Of a stretch of 64,000 nt of DNA, positions 57,156 through 64,000 are shown piece by piece. This DNA comes from Williamsia herbipolensis (GTDB taxonomy: Bacteria > Actinomycetota > Actinomycetes > Mycobacteriales > Mycobacteriaceae). Where the stretch lies: assembly GCF_000964005.1 (NCBI RefSeq), contig NZ_JXYP01000041.1:30692-94691 (forward strand), in the 5' to 3' direction. The notes below the pieces were generated by a model. The model worked only from the letters and a program-made list of their open reading frames with translations, did not search any database and had not been told where the DNA came from. Numbering within the stretch: the stretch's first letter is position 1; each line of letters opens with the position of its first letter. A program made the translations under genes and the position numbers.

Positions 57156-57869
57156 TCACGAACCCTGACCGGCGATGGCGAAGTACACCACGAGGCACAG
57201 CACGACGGCGAAGATGTAGAACCAGCCGATCCACAGCGCCGCGGTCGCCAGCGACGAGCCCTGCTCCTTGCTCTCTCGGATCTGCCTGCGCGACACGTAG
57301 GCGCAGATGACGCCGAACACCGACGTGATCCCCAGGAACGACAGGATGAGTGCGACGACCGACAGCTTGTTGGTCGAGTTGCGCGGTGCGGCGTTCATCG
57401 CCTCGGACTCCTGATCGGCCCCGGAATCGGGTTGGCGTTCGATGAACTCGGCGGGGCGGTACGGGTCATGGACTTCTGTCTGTGCCTCGGAGGGGTGGGG
57501 ACCACGTGCCGGCTCGGCCGGTCGCTGGTCGGACATCATCGAATACGCGGCATTCGCGGTGGCCCCGGGACCGCTCAGGACACCGGGCGGCTGCGCACGG
57601 GTCTGCGACGGGTCGCGGTCGAACGGTGGGCGCTGCTCGGTGCGCGGCTGGTCCGAACGGAACGGCGGACGCTGCGGGGCTCCGCGCGCGGGGCCGGGTC
57701 GGCCCGCGCCGGGCGGTGGTGGCGGCGGAGCCTGACGATGCTGCGGACCGGTGGGCGGTCGCTGATCTCCCCGTCGCGCGTCGGGCTGGTCCGGCGACGC
57801 AGGACGCCGAGGGTCGAACCGGCCGGCGTCGGGGTGACCGTTCTCGTAACGCCCGTCCTGTGGATGCAC
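57156..57869 (-). CDS. DUF4190 membrane protein with Pro-rich tail
   Basis: A 237-residue protein. Residues 1-165 are Pro/Arg/Gln-rich and disordered (a run of six prolines near 50). The C-terminal DUF4190-type domain has two membrane helices, VVALILSFLGITSVFGVICAY and ATAALWIGWFYIFAVVLCLVVYFA. Between them YVSRRQIRESKEQGSSLA is the conserved loop. The proline-rich part may be a platform for kinases or division proteins; this is only inference. GTG 57869 lies 9 bases after the cwsA stop, so the two are co-transcribed. Confidence 0.78.
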   Translation of the reverse strand: MHPQDGRYENGHPDAGRFDPRRPASPDQPDARRGDQRPPTGPQHRQAPPPPPPGAGRPGPARGAPQRPPFRSDQPRTEQRPPFDRDPSQTRAQPPGVLSGPGATANAAYSMMSDQRPAEPARGPHPSEAQTEVHDPYRPAEFIERQPDSGADQESEAMNAAPRNSTNKLSVVALILSFLGITSVFGVICAYVSRRQIRESKEQGSSLATAALWIGWFYIFAVVLCLVVYFAIAGQGS

Positions 57870-57878
57870 GCCTACAAG

Positions 57879-58340
57879 CTACTCGGCGCGGGCGGAGTCG
57901 TCGCCGGCCGACGTGGGGACGTCCTCCACCCGCGGCGGGTGCGCGGCCACCGGGGGCGGCGTGCGTCGGCTCGACCGCAGGGCGACAGCGGCGGCACCGC
58001 CACCGGCCACCACGGCGATGCCGAGAACGATCAGACCGGTACGTGCGCGACGCGACGGGCTCTTCGAGGCGCGCACCGACGGCAGGCGCGGCGTCGGTAC
58101 CGACGGCAGCGAGGGGGTCGGCACGGAGATGCGCGGGATCGAGGGACCCGAGCCCGTCGTCGCCGAGCCCTTCTTCGCGGCACGACGGGCCAGCAACCGC
58201 GAGGTGATCATCCGCACCGGGGTCGACCACGGCGCCACGTACCCCAACGCGGCCGAGCCGACCGCCGATCGCACCGGGTGCTGCGAGCCGGTCGCGGCGT
58301 GCGCGAGGCCCTTGTCTCGATCATCTGAGGTACCGATCAC
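57879..58340 (-). CDS. cwsA: CwsA-like cell wall synthesis protein
   Basis: A 153-residue single-pass membrane protein in the position of M. tuberculosis Rv0008c (cwsA), which interacts with CrgA and Wag31. The N-terminal region has SAALGYVAPWSTPVRMITSRL. A Ser/Pro-rich stretch with repeats of S(V)PTP(S/R)LPSV follows, then one membrane helix (GLIVLGIAVVAGGGAAAVAL, about 102-121) and a short tail. GTG 58340 is chosen because AGAGG lies 9 bases upstream. Assignment rests on position and layout; identity in sequence is modest. Confidence 0.7.
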   Translation of the reverse strand: MIGTSDDRDKGLAHAATGSQHPVRSAVGSAALGYVAPWSTPVRMITSRLLARRAAKKGSATTGSGPSIPRISVPTPSLPSVPTPRLPSVRASKSPSRRARTGLIVLGIAVVAGGGAAAVALRSSRRTPPPVAAHPPRVEDVPTSAGDDSARAE

Positions 58341-58476
58341 GGCAGCCACCTCTTCCCGTCGACCTGGCTGTCGACCTACGTCGCCGCCCGCGGATGCGGA
58401 CACTGTGTGACACCACCCTGCCAGGCCCGTGCGAACCGCGAGACGCCGCCACGGGTGCGGGTGGCACCATGGAGGG

Positions 58477-59004
58477 GTGAGCACACCACAGAAAACCGCG
58501 ACCGCGACCCTGCACACGAACCAGGGCGACATCGTCATCGACCTCTTCGGCAACCACGCGCCGAAGACCGTCGAGAACTTCACCGGTCTGGCCACCGGCA
58601 GCAAGGACTACAGCCAGCCCAACGCCTCCGGCGGCAACAGCGGCCCCTTCTACGACGGCGCGATCTTCCACCGCGTGATCGACGGCTTCATGCTGCAGGG
58701 CGGCGACCCCACCGGCACCGGCACCGGCGGCCCCGGTTACCAGTTCGGTGACGAGTTCCACCCCGAGCTGTCCTTCGACCAGCCGTACCTGCTGGCCATG
58801 GCGAACGCCGGCCCGGGCACCAACGGCTCGCAGTTCTTCATCACCGTCACCAAGACGCCGCACCTCAACCGCAAGCACACGATCTTCGGTGTGGTCGCCG
58901 ACGCCGACTCGCAGGCCGTCGTCGACAAGATCGCGACCGTGTCGACCGACCGTCGCGACAGGCCGCTCGACGACGTGATCATCGAGAAGATCGAGATCAG
59001 CTGA
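58477..59004 (+). CDS. ppiA: Peptidyl-prolyl cis-trans isomerase, cyclophilin type
   Basis: A 175-residue cyclophilin. The active-site segments are present: FHRVIDGFMLQGGDPTGTGT (catalytic Arg in FHRVI), LAMANAGPGTNGSQFFI and HLNRKHTIFGVV. It has no signal peptide, so it is cytoplasmic. It corresponds to M. tuberculosis Rv0009 (ppiA). GTG 58477 is preceded by a GGAGGG purine-rich stretch overlapping the start. Its stop overlaps the putative CTG start of the rhomboid gene. Confidence 0.95.
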   Translation: MSTPQKTATATLHTNQGDIVIDLFGNHAPKTVENFTGLATGSKDYSQPNASGGNSGPFYDGAIFHRVIDGFMLQGGDPTGTGTGGPGYQFGDEFHPELSFDQPYLLAMANAGPGTNGSQFFITVTKTPHLNRKHTIFGVVADADSQAVVDKIATVSTDRRDRPLDDVIIEKIEIS

Positions 59005-59882
59005 ACCAGTACCCACCGCCGCCGGGGTATCAACCCCCGGCGGCGGTCTGTGTCCGCCACCCCGACCGGCCGACAGGCCTCGCCTGCAGCCGGTGCGGGC
59101 GCCCGGCGTGTCCGCAGTGCCTGACACCGGCGGCCGTCGGACAGCACTGCGTCGACTGCGTGCGCCAGGCCGGCGGCAGTGTCCCCGCCGCCCGCATGAT
59201 GGGCGCCACCCGCCCCCTCGTCACCTACGGGCTGATCGCGATCAACCTCGTGATCTTCGTGCTCACCGCCGCCCAGGCGCACAGCGCGTCGAACATCGGG
59301 CCCGGGACCTCCCGCGTCTTCTTCGACGGCGTCCTCTTCGGACCCCTCGTCGAGCAGGGCGAGTACTGGCGCCTGTTCACCTCGGGGTTCCTGCACTTCT
59401 CGGTGATCCACGTCGGTCTGAACATGCTGACGCTCTACATCCTCGGTCGCGATCTCGAGATGGCGATCGGGTCGAAACGCTTCCTCGGGATCTACGTCAC
59501 CGCGTTGTTCGGCGGCAGTGCGGCGGTCTCGGTGTTCTCCCCCGACGCGGCGACGGCCGGAGCCTCCGGCGCCATCTACGGAGTCATGGGCGGGCTGCTG
59601 GTGGCCGTGTTGCGCGCGAAGCTGCCCGCCGGCCAGATCGTCGCGTTGATCGCGATCAACATCGTCATCTCGCTGTCGATCCCGAACATCTCGCTGTGGG
59701 CGCACCTCGGGGGCCTCGCTTTCGGTGCTGCCGCCACGGCAGGCGTGCTCATGGCGCCCCGATGGGTGCTGCCCGAGGGACGACGCACCGCGGCGGCCGC
59801 GAGCCGCGTGGGCTGGGGCTCGATCGTGGTGCTCACCCTGCTGGCCATCGCGATAAGCGCGGTCGCGGTCGCGGCCGTCTGA
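59001..59882 (+). CDS. Rhomboid family intramembrane serine protease with N-terminal zinc ribbon
   Basis: A 293-residue protein if read from CTG 59001. The N-terminal 55 residues contain a Cys/His-rich B-box-like finger (CVRHPDRPTGLACSRCG, CPQCLTPAAVG, HCVDC), the layout of actinobacterial rhomboids. Six or seven helices follow. The catalytic serine is in AGASGAIYGVMGG and the histidine in WAHLGGLAFG. The only ordinary start downstream, GTG 59160, would remove the whole zinc finger. CTG 59001 overlaps the ppiA stop (CTGA), mimicking the ATGA/GTGA couplings seen elsewhere here. I therefore favour the CTG start. Confidence 0.8.
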   Translation: MNQYPPPPGYQPPAAVCVRHPDRPTGLACSRCGRPACPQCLTPAAVGQHCVDCVRQAGGSVPAARMMGATRPLVTYGLIAINLVIFVLTAAQAHSASNIGPGTSRVFFDGVLFGPLVEQGEYWRLFTSGFLHFSVIHVGLNMLTLYILGRDLEMAIGSKRFLGIYVTALFGGSAAVSVFSPDAATAGASGAIYGVMGGLLVAVLRAKLPAGQIVALIAINIVISLSIPNISLWAHLGGLAFGAAATAGVLMAPRWVLPEGRRTAAAASRVGWGSIVVLTLLAIAISAVAVAAV

Positions 59883-59900
59883 CTGCGGAACACCCTGCGG

Positions 59901-60419
59901 CTACGAGTCCTCGGGGTCCCCGGTGCGGTACCGCAGGTCTTTGCTGTCGGTGACGTCGTGGCCGAGATCGGCCAGCGCCTCGGCGACGTCGGCGGGCGCC
60001 GCGCCCAGCTCCCAGCGTCCGAGGATCACCAGTCTCTCGTCCCCATCGGATTCGGTCCCGTCGACGATGTCGATCTCCAGGTTGGGCACGCGCCGCCCGA
60101 AACGCGGATAGCTGACGACACGGATCCGTGCGATCGCCTCCCGCGGATGGGTGCGCCGACCGGTGACGGTGCGGATCGTGAGCGACTCCCGCGTGGCGGA
60201 CAGGCGCGGACGGATCAGCAACGATGACGCACCGAGGGCGATCAGCAGGAGCCCGGCCACACCCATGATGACCAGGCCTGCGGGATCCGAGCCGGACAGC
60301 GCGGCGGCGGCCAGGAGCACCACGCCACCGACGGTCAGTGCACAGCCCACGGGCACGGGTGTGGCCCACGACGACGAGTTGTCCACAGCCTCTATCCCCA
60401 ATGTGGATGAATTACACAC
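59901..60419 (-). CDS. PH-domain membrane protein (Rv0010c-like)
   Basis: A 172-residue protein. Two membrane helices lie near the N-terminus (CALTVGGVVLLAAAALSG and LVIMGVAGLLLIALGASSLLI). A bacterial PH-like domain follows (about 75-140: TRESLTIRTVTGRRTHPREAIARIR, FGRRVPNLEIDIVDG). It matches M. tuberculosis Rv0010c in place between ppiA and crgA. Function unknown. The start (GTG 60419) lies among DnaA-box-like sequences; the true start could be later. Confidence 0.75.
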   Translation of the reverse strand: MCNSSTLGIEAVDNSSSWATPVPVGCALTVGGVVLLAAAALSGSDPAGLVIMGVAGLLLIALGASSLLIRPRLSATRESLTIRTVTGRRTHPREAIARIRVVSYPRFGRRVPNLEIDIVDGTESDGDERLVILGRWELGAAPADVAEALADLGHDVTDSKDLRYRTGDPEDS

Positions 60420-60444
60420 ATGTCATTCCCCAGGTTGGGGACAA
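60379..60444. other. DnaA-box cluster at the Rv0010c-like gene start
   Basis: TTGTCCACA (60379-60387) is a perfect consensus box. TGTGGATGA (60402-60410) and TGGGGACAA (60436-60444) each differ by one base, and CTATCCCCA (60392-60400) by two. They overlap the first codons and upstream region of the PH-domain gene, about 14 kb right of oriC. Confidence 0.5.
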
Positions 60445-60466
60445 AACTCTGTCGACGTCAGAGACG

Positions 60467-60757
60467 TCAGCGCCATTTCATGGTCATGAGGAGCCCGGTG
60501 ATCATGAACCCGAAGCCGATGAGGAAGTTCCAGGCACCGAGGTTGTACATCCAGTGCAGGAGCTTGCCGTCGCCGCCGAGACTCGACGGTGTCGCGACGA
60601 GGTAGAACACGATCAGCCAGGCCAGGCCGATCAGCATGAGGCCGAGCATCGCGGTCACGTAGATCTGGCTCGACGGACCGGCCTTCACCTTCACCGGCGT
60701 ACGGCTCGCCGGGTTGATGGTGTAATCGGTCTTCTTCCGGACTTTGGACTTCGGCAT
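60467..60757 (-). CDS. crgA: Cell division protein CrgA
   Basis: A 96-residue membrane protein that interacts with FtsZ, FtsQ, FtsI and CwsA in actinobacteria. It starts [16 protein letters not shown], the diagnostic N-terminus, then has two helices ([22 protein letters not shown] and [17 protein letters not shown]) joined by an extracytoplasmic loop with [12 protein letters not shown]. An AGGAAG ribosome binding site fixes ATG 60757; a longer open frame upstream is rejected. Equivalent to M. tuberculosis Rv0011c. Confidence 0.95.
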   Translation of the reverse strand: MPKSKVRKKTDYTINPASRTPVKVKAGPSSQIYVTAMLGLMLIGLAWLIVFYLVATPSSLGGDGKLLHWMYNLGAWNFLIGFGFMITGLLMTMKWR

Positions 60758-60928
60758 GTCTTCCTCGCTGTGAAACCTCGGTCGGCCGCGCTCCTCGCGG
60801 GGGCGCATCGGGGGCGACTCGATGGGGGTCGGTGGTGCTCGCGGATTGGGTGTCCCCACGGTATCCCACCGGCCGTTTCGGACCGATCACGCCGAGAAAC
60901 CGATGTGAGACGCGACTGTCTGCAGCGG

Positions 60929-60934
60929 TACCGT
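60929..60934 (+). promoter_or_regulatory. -10 element TACCGT of the trpG-like gene (leaderless)
   Basis: TACCGT is followed by six bases and GTG 60941. Confidence 0.45.
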
Positions 60935-60940
60935 GACGGC

Positions 60941-61636
60941 GTGAGCACTCGCAACGGTGGACCGTCGGCCTCGGTCCCGTCGGTATTGGTCCCGTCGGTA
61001 TTGGTCGTGGACAACTACGACAGCTTCGTCTACAACCTCGTGCAGTACCTGGGGCAGCTGGGCGTGACGGCGACGGTGTGGCGCAACGACGACGGGCGTT
61101 TGGCCGATCTCGACGCCGTGGCCGAGCAGTTCGACGCGATCCTGCTCAGTCCCGGGCCGGGAACGCCGCAGCGCGCGGGCGCCACGATGCCGCTCGTGGC
61201 CGTCGCGGCGCGCACCGGGACACCTCTGCTCGGGGTGTGTCTGGGGCACCAGGCGATCGGTGCGAGTTTCGGCGCGACGGTCGACCGCGCCCCGGAACTG
61301 CTGCACGGCAAGACCTCGACGGTGTTCCACGCCGCGACCGGTGTGCTCGCGGGACTGCCCGATCCGTTCATCGCCACCCGCTACCACTCGCTCACCGTGG
61401 TGCCCGAGACCATCCCCGACGAGCTGGTCGTGACCGGACGCACCGAGACCGGCATCGTGATGGCGATGGCACACCGGGACCTGCCGATCCACGGAGTGCA
61501 GTTCCATCCCGAGAGCGTGCTGACCCAGGGTGGGCACCGGATGCTCGCGAACTGGTTGCGGCTCAGCGGCTTCGAGATCTCCGAGTCTCTGGTCACGCGT
61601 CTCGAGGAGACGGCGGCCGCCGCCATCGGCGCCTGA
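60941..61636 (+). CDS. trpG: Glutamine amidotransferase subunit of anthranilate/aminodeoxychorismate synthase
   Basis: A 231-residue class I glutaminase. VLVVDNYDSFVYNLVQYL opens the domain. LLGVCLGHQAIG carries the nucleophilic Cys (about residue 98), and GVQFHPESVLT carries the His-Glu pair. It supplies ammonia to TrpE or PabB; no such partner is adjacent, as with M. tuberculosis Rv0013 (trpG/pabA), so it may serve both pathways. GTG 60941 is chosen from the promoter spacing. The N-terminus contains a 15-bp tandem duplication (PSVLVPSVLV). Confidence 0.92.
   Translation: MSTRNGGPSASVPSVLVPSVLVVDNYDSFVYNLVQYLGQLGVTATVWRNDDGRLADLDAVAEQFDAILLSPGPGTPQRAGATMPLVAVAARTGTPLLGVCLGHQAIGASFGATVDRAPELLHGKTSTVFHAATGVLAGLPDPFIATRYHSLTVVPETIPDELVVTGRTETGIVMAMAHRDLPIHGVQFHPESVLTQGGHRMLANWLRLSGFEISESLVTRLEETAAAAIGA
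60974..61003. repeat. 15-bp tandem duplication near the trpG start
   Basis: GTCCCGTCGGTATTG occurs at 60974-60988 and again at 60989-61003 without change. It duplicates five residues before the first beta strand. Confidence 0.85.
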
Positions 61637-61647
61637 GCGCGCGCGGT

Positions 61648-63552
61648 TCAGCCGGGCAGCAGGCTCGCCTGGCCGACGACGACGTTGATCGCCCCGTTGT
61701 TGTTGATCAGCGAGTTCGCGGCGGGCTGCTGCGAGATGACGCGGTTGGCGTCCGGTGACCCGAGTCCCACGTTGCGCGGTGTCTGGTTGAGGGTGGTGTC
61801 GCGCCACCCCGCGGCGGTCAGGGTGTCGATGGCCTGCTGCACCGTCTTGCCGGTCAGGTCGGGCATCCGGAACTGGTTGCCGCGCGAGACGGTCACCGTC
61901 ACGGTGCTGCCCTCGTCGACCTGCGAGCCCGCCGCGGGGCTGCTGGAGAGCACGGTCCCCTCGGGCTGATCGGAATCGGCCTCGGTGATCTGGGTCTTCA
62001 GCTTGAGCTGTTCGAGGGTGCTCGTGGCCTGGTCAGAAGTCTGACCGGTGAGCGTCGGCACGGACACACGGCGCGGTCCGGTGCCGATCTGGACGGTGAC
62101 GGGGGTGTTGACCGCCTGCGAGGTCCCGACCGCGGGTGACAGCCCGGCGACCTTGCCGCGGAGCTGGTTGGTCGAGGCGACGTTGCCCTGTCGGACGTCG
62201 GTGAAACCGAGATCCGACAACGCCTTGCGCGCATCGTCGTAGGTCCTGCCGGTGAGGTCGGGCAGGTCCTGACGCACCGGACCGGTCGAGATGTAGAGGG
62301 TCACCGACGAGTTCTTGTCGGCCCGGACCCCCTCCGACGGCGCGGTGCGGGTCGGGCTGCCCGACGCGACGTCGTTGCTCGACTCCTGGAGCCGGTTCAC
62401 CTTGAATCCGAGGCCCTCGAGCGTCGAGCGCGCCTCGGCGGCCGACATCGAGGTGACGGCGGGAATGGCGATCTGGTCGTCGGACGAGTCGGCCCACGGA
62501 CGGGTCAGCAGCAGCGCGACGAGCACGATCACCGCGACCACGGCGGCGCCGATCGCGAGGATCTTCGGCATCGCACCGCGACGGCGGTCGTCGTCGTCGG
62601 GTTCGGGCCGGCGGTGCGAAGTGGGACCGACCCGCGTCGATCGCGCGCGCGGCATCTGCTCGATGACACCGGTCTTGTCCTCGTCGGAGAGCAACATCGG
62701 CGCGCTGGGTCGGCCACCGGCGAGCACCTTCATCAGGTCCGACCGCATCTCGCCCGCCGACTGGTAGCGGTTGGCGGGATTCTTGCTCATCGCCTTGAGG
62801 ATCACCGAGTCGAGCTGCGGTGGGATCTCGCGACGGATGCTGGAGGGGACCGGCGGGTCCTCCCGCACGTGCTGGTAGGCCACGGCGACGGGGGAGTCGC
62901 CGGTGAACGGCGGTTCTCCGGTGAGCAGCTCGAACAGCACGCATCCCATGGAGTACACGTCGCTGCGCGCGTCGACGCTCTCGCCGCGGGCCTGCTCCGG
63001 TGAGAGGTACTGCGCGGTGCCGATGACCGCCGACGTCTGGGTCATCGCGCTGCTGGCGTCCGACATCGCGCGCGCGATGCCGAAGTCCATCACCTTCACC
63101 GCACCCGACTTGTCGATCATCACGTTCGCCGGCTTCATGTCCCGGTGCACGATGCCGTTCTGGTGCGAGAAGTCCAGTGCCGCAGCGACATCGGCCATCC
63201 AGGTCATCGCCTGCCGAGGCGACACGTGGCCCTGGGCGCGCAGCACGTCGCGCAGGGTCTCGCCGTCGACGTACTCCATCACGATGTAGGGGATGGGCCC
63301 CTCGGGGGTGTCGGCCTCACCGGTGTCGAACACCGACACGATCGTCGGATGGTTCAGCGCGGCCGCGTTCTGCGCCTCGCGGCGGAAGCGCAGATAGAAG
63401 CTCGGGTCCCGCGCCAGGTCGGCACGGAGCACCTTGATCGCCACGTCGCGGTGAAGACGCAGATCACGCGCGCCGTGCACCTCGGACATACCGCCGAACC
63501 CCAGCGTCTCACCGAGTTCGTAGCGGTCGGACAGGTGGCGAGGAGTCGTCAT
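61648..63552 (-). CDS. pknB: Serine/threonine protein kinase PknB
   Basis: A 634-residue receptor kinase. The kinase domain (11-275) has the Gly loop GFGGMSEV, VAIKVLRADLARDPSFYLRF, the catalytic HRDMKPANVM and DFGIARAM. A juxtamembrane segment leads to one helix (ILAIGAAVVAVIVLVALLL, about 333-351). Four extracellular PASTA domains follow and bind muropeptides or lipid II. It controls peptidoglycan synthesis through CwlM and MurJ, both in this window. ATG 63552 lies 3 bases after the pknA stop. Confidence 0.97.
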   Translation of the reverse strand: MTTPRHLSDRYELGETLGFGGMSEVHGARDLRLHRDVAIKVLRADLARDPSFYLRFRREAQNAAALNHPTIVSVFDTGEADTPEGPIPYIVMEYVDGETLRDVLRAQGHVSPRQAMTWMADVAAALDFSHQNGIVHRDMKPANVMIDKSGAVKVMDFGIARAMSDASSAMTQTSAVIGTAQYLSPEQARGESVDARSDVYSMGCVLFELLTGEPPFTGDSPVAVAYQHVREDPPVPSSIRREIPPQLDSVILKAMSKNPANRYQSAGEMRSDLMKVLAGGRPSAPMLLSDEDKTGVIEQMPRARSTRVGPTSHRRPEPDDDDRRRGAMPKILAIGAAVVAVIVLVALLLTRPWADSSDDQIAIPAVTSMSAAEARSTLEGLGFKVNRLQESSNDVASGSPTRTAPSEGVRADKNSSVTLYISTGPVRQDLPDLTGRTYDDARKALSDLGFTDVRQGNVASTNQLRGKVAGLSPAVGTSQAVNTPVTVQIGTGPRRVSVPTLTGQTSDQATSTLEQLKLKTQITEADSDQPEGTVLSSSPAAGSQVDEGSTVTVTVSRGNQFRMPDLTGKTVQQAIDTLTAAGWRDTTLNQTPRNVGLGSPDANRVISQQPAANSLINNNGAINVVVGQASLLPG

Positions 63553-63555
63553 CTG

Positions 63556-64000
63556 TCACCTCTCCGCGTCGGTGGGCGCATTGCGATCGAGCCCGTCCGG
63601 GGTCTGGCCGCCATGGTAGTTCTGGCCCAGACCGGGGATCAGCGAGCCGAGATCGGGCAACAGTCCACCCGGCGTGGTGGTCGTGGTGGTCGTCTCCGGG
63701 GTCGTCGTGGTCGTGGTCGAAGGCGTTGTCGTGGTGGTCGTCGTCGTTGTCGTGGTGGTCTCGTCGGTGGTGGTCGTCGTCTCCGGGGTCGTCTCCTCGG
63801 TGGTGGTGACCACCGACGAGGACGACGGTGCCGGGGTGGTGCCGCTGCCGCTGTCGTTCGTCGCGAGCCAGTAACCGACGAGGCCCAACGCGGCGAGCAA
63901 CAGCAACACCGCGACCGCGGCCAACGCCTTCTGGCCCCCGGTCCAACTCCCGTTGTCGGGGGCGGGTGCCGCAGGGATCGGGCGCCGCGAGGTGGCGGTG
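63556..64000 (-). CDS. pknA: C-terminal part of serine/threonine kinase PknA
   Basis: Only the last ~147 codons are in the window. The juxtamembrane part reads ATSRRPIPAAPAPDNGSW and leads to one membrane helix (ALAAVAVLLLLAALGLVGYWL). The extracytoplasmic tail is extremely threonine-rich, with an uninterrupted run of 12 Thr flanked by ETTPETTTTT-like segments, and ends LGQNYHGGQTPDGLDRN. Position directly upstream of pknB identifies it as PknA (Rv0015c-like), although the kinase domain itself lies outside. Confidence 0.85.
   Translation of the reverse strand, partial: TATSRRPIPAAPAPDNGSWTGGQKALAAVAVLLLLAALGLVGYWLATNDSGSGTTPAPSSSSVVTTTEETTPETTTTTDETTTTTTTTTTTTPSTTTTTTPETTTTTTTPGGLLPDLGSLIPGLGQNYHGGQTPDGLDRNAPTDAER
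63680..63800. repeat. Threonine-codon microsatellite in pknA
   Basis: On the minus strand ACC/ACG/ACA codons alternate through most of 63680-63800, read on the plus strand as runs of GTGGTCGT. It encodes the poly-Thr tail and may vary in length. Confidence 0.7.

Overview
This window is high-GC actinobacterial chromosome spanning the replication origin. Gene order, leaderless promoters, a dnaN-gnd-recF arrangement, pknB/pknA, cwsA, crgA and cwlM point to the order Mycobacteriales. Gordonia or Williamsia is my best guess; this is inference from protein flavour and synteny, not a database result. I see no insertion sequences, phage genes, CRISPR arrays or rRNA.

Left part (1-23 kb) is more variable. 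It holds the start of a ketopantoate-reductase-like gene, YqgE, an MFS exporter, an Asp-rich repeat protein, an EgtE-like PLP enzyme, a ClC transporter, a metallophosphoesterase, a small GlsB-type membrane protein and an acyl-CoA dehydrogenase. Next is a divergent lipid locus (TetR-glpD against an FAD oxidase and a diacylglycerol-kinase-like gene), in the same order as M. tuberculosis Rv2249c-Rv2252. CsbD and Dps stress genes follow. Then comes a tightly coupled five-gene operon (HAD phosphatase, GT2, small acyl-CoA-dehydrogenase-like flavoprotein, PIG-L deacetylase, NodS-type methyltransferase) in which every junction is a 4-bp start/stop overlap. I regard this operon as the best candidate for an undescribed pathway. 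A GAF-ANTAR regulator and a degenerate EAL plus DICT sensor complete this part.

Middle part (21.7-44.1 kb) follows the M. tuberculosis Rv3907c-Rv3924c order: pcnA, mutT4, a DUF6049 protein, murJ with pseudokinase, (tag and nitronate monooxygenase inserted), sigM, its anti-sigma factor, trxB, trxA, cwlM, a GNAT-like protein, parB, parA, rsmG, jag, yidC, yidD, rnpA, rpmH. The trxB-trxA pair has a SigH/SigR-type promoter and a strong hairpin terminator.

Origin and right part (44.1-64 kb): DnaA boxes lie upstream of dnaA and in the dnaA-dnaN gap with an AT-rich unwinding element. Then dnaN, gnd, recF, dciA, gyrB, gyrA, a DUF3566 protein, tRNA-Ile(GAT), a tiny membrane ORF, tRNA-Ala(TGC), a DUF4190 protein, cwsA, ppiA, a rhomboid protease, a PH-domain protein, crgA, a trpG/pabA-like glutaminase, pknB and the end of pknA.

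The origin region combines replication initiation (dnaA, oriC, dnaN, recF, dciA, gyrBA), segregation (parAB with four parS sites, two inside parA and one spanning the rsmG start codon), envelope growth control (murJ, cwlM, pknAB, crgA, cwsA) and redox response (sigM, trxBA). Two extra DnaA-box clusters sit about 31 kb left and 14 kb right of oriC. Several short tandem repeats (24, 21 and 15 bp) and two apparently non-canonical start codons (CTG, ATC) are also notable.
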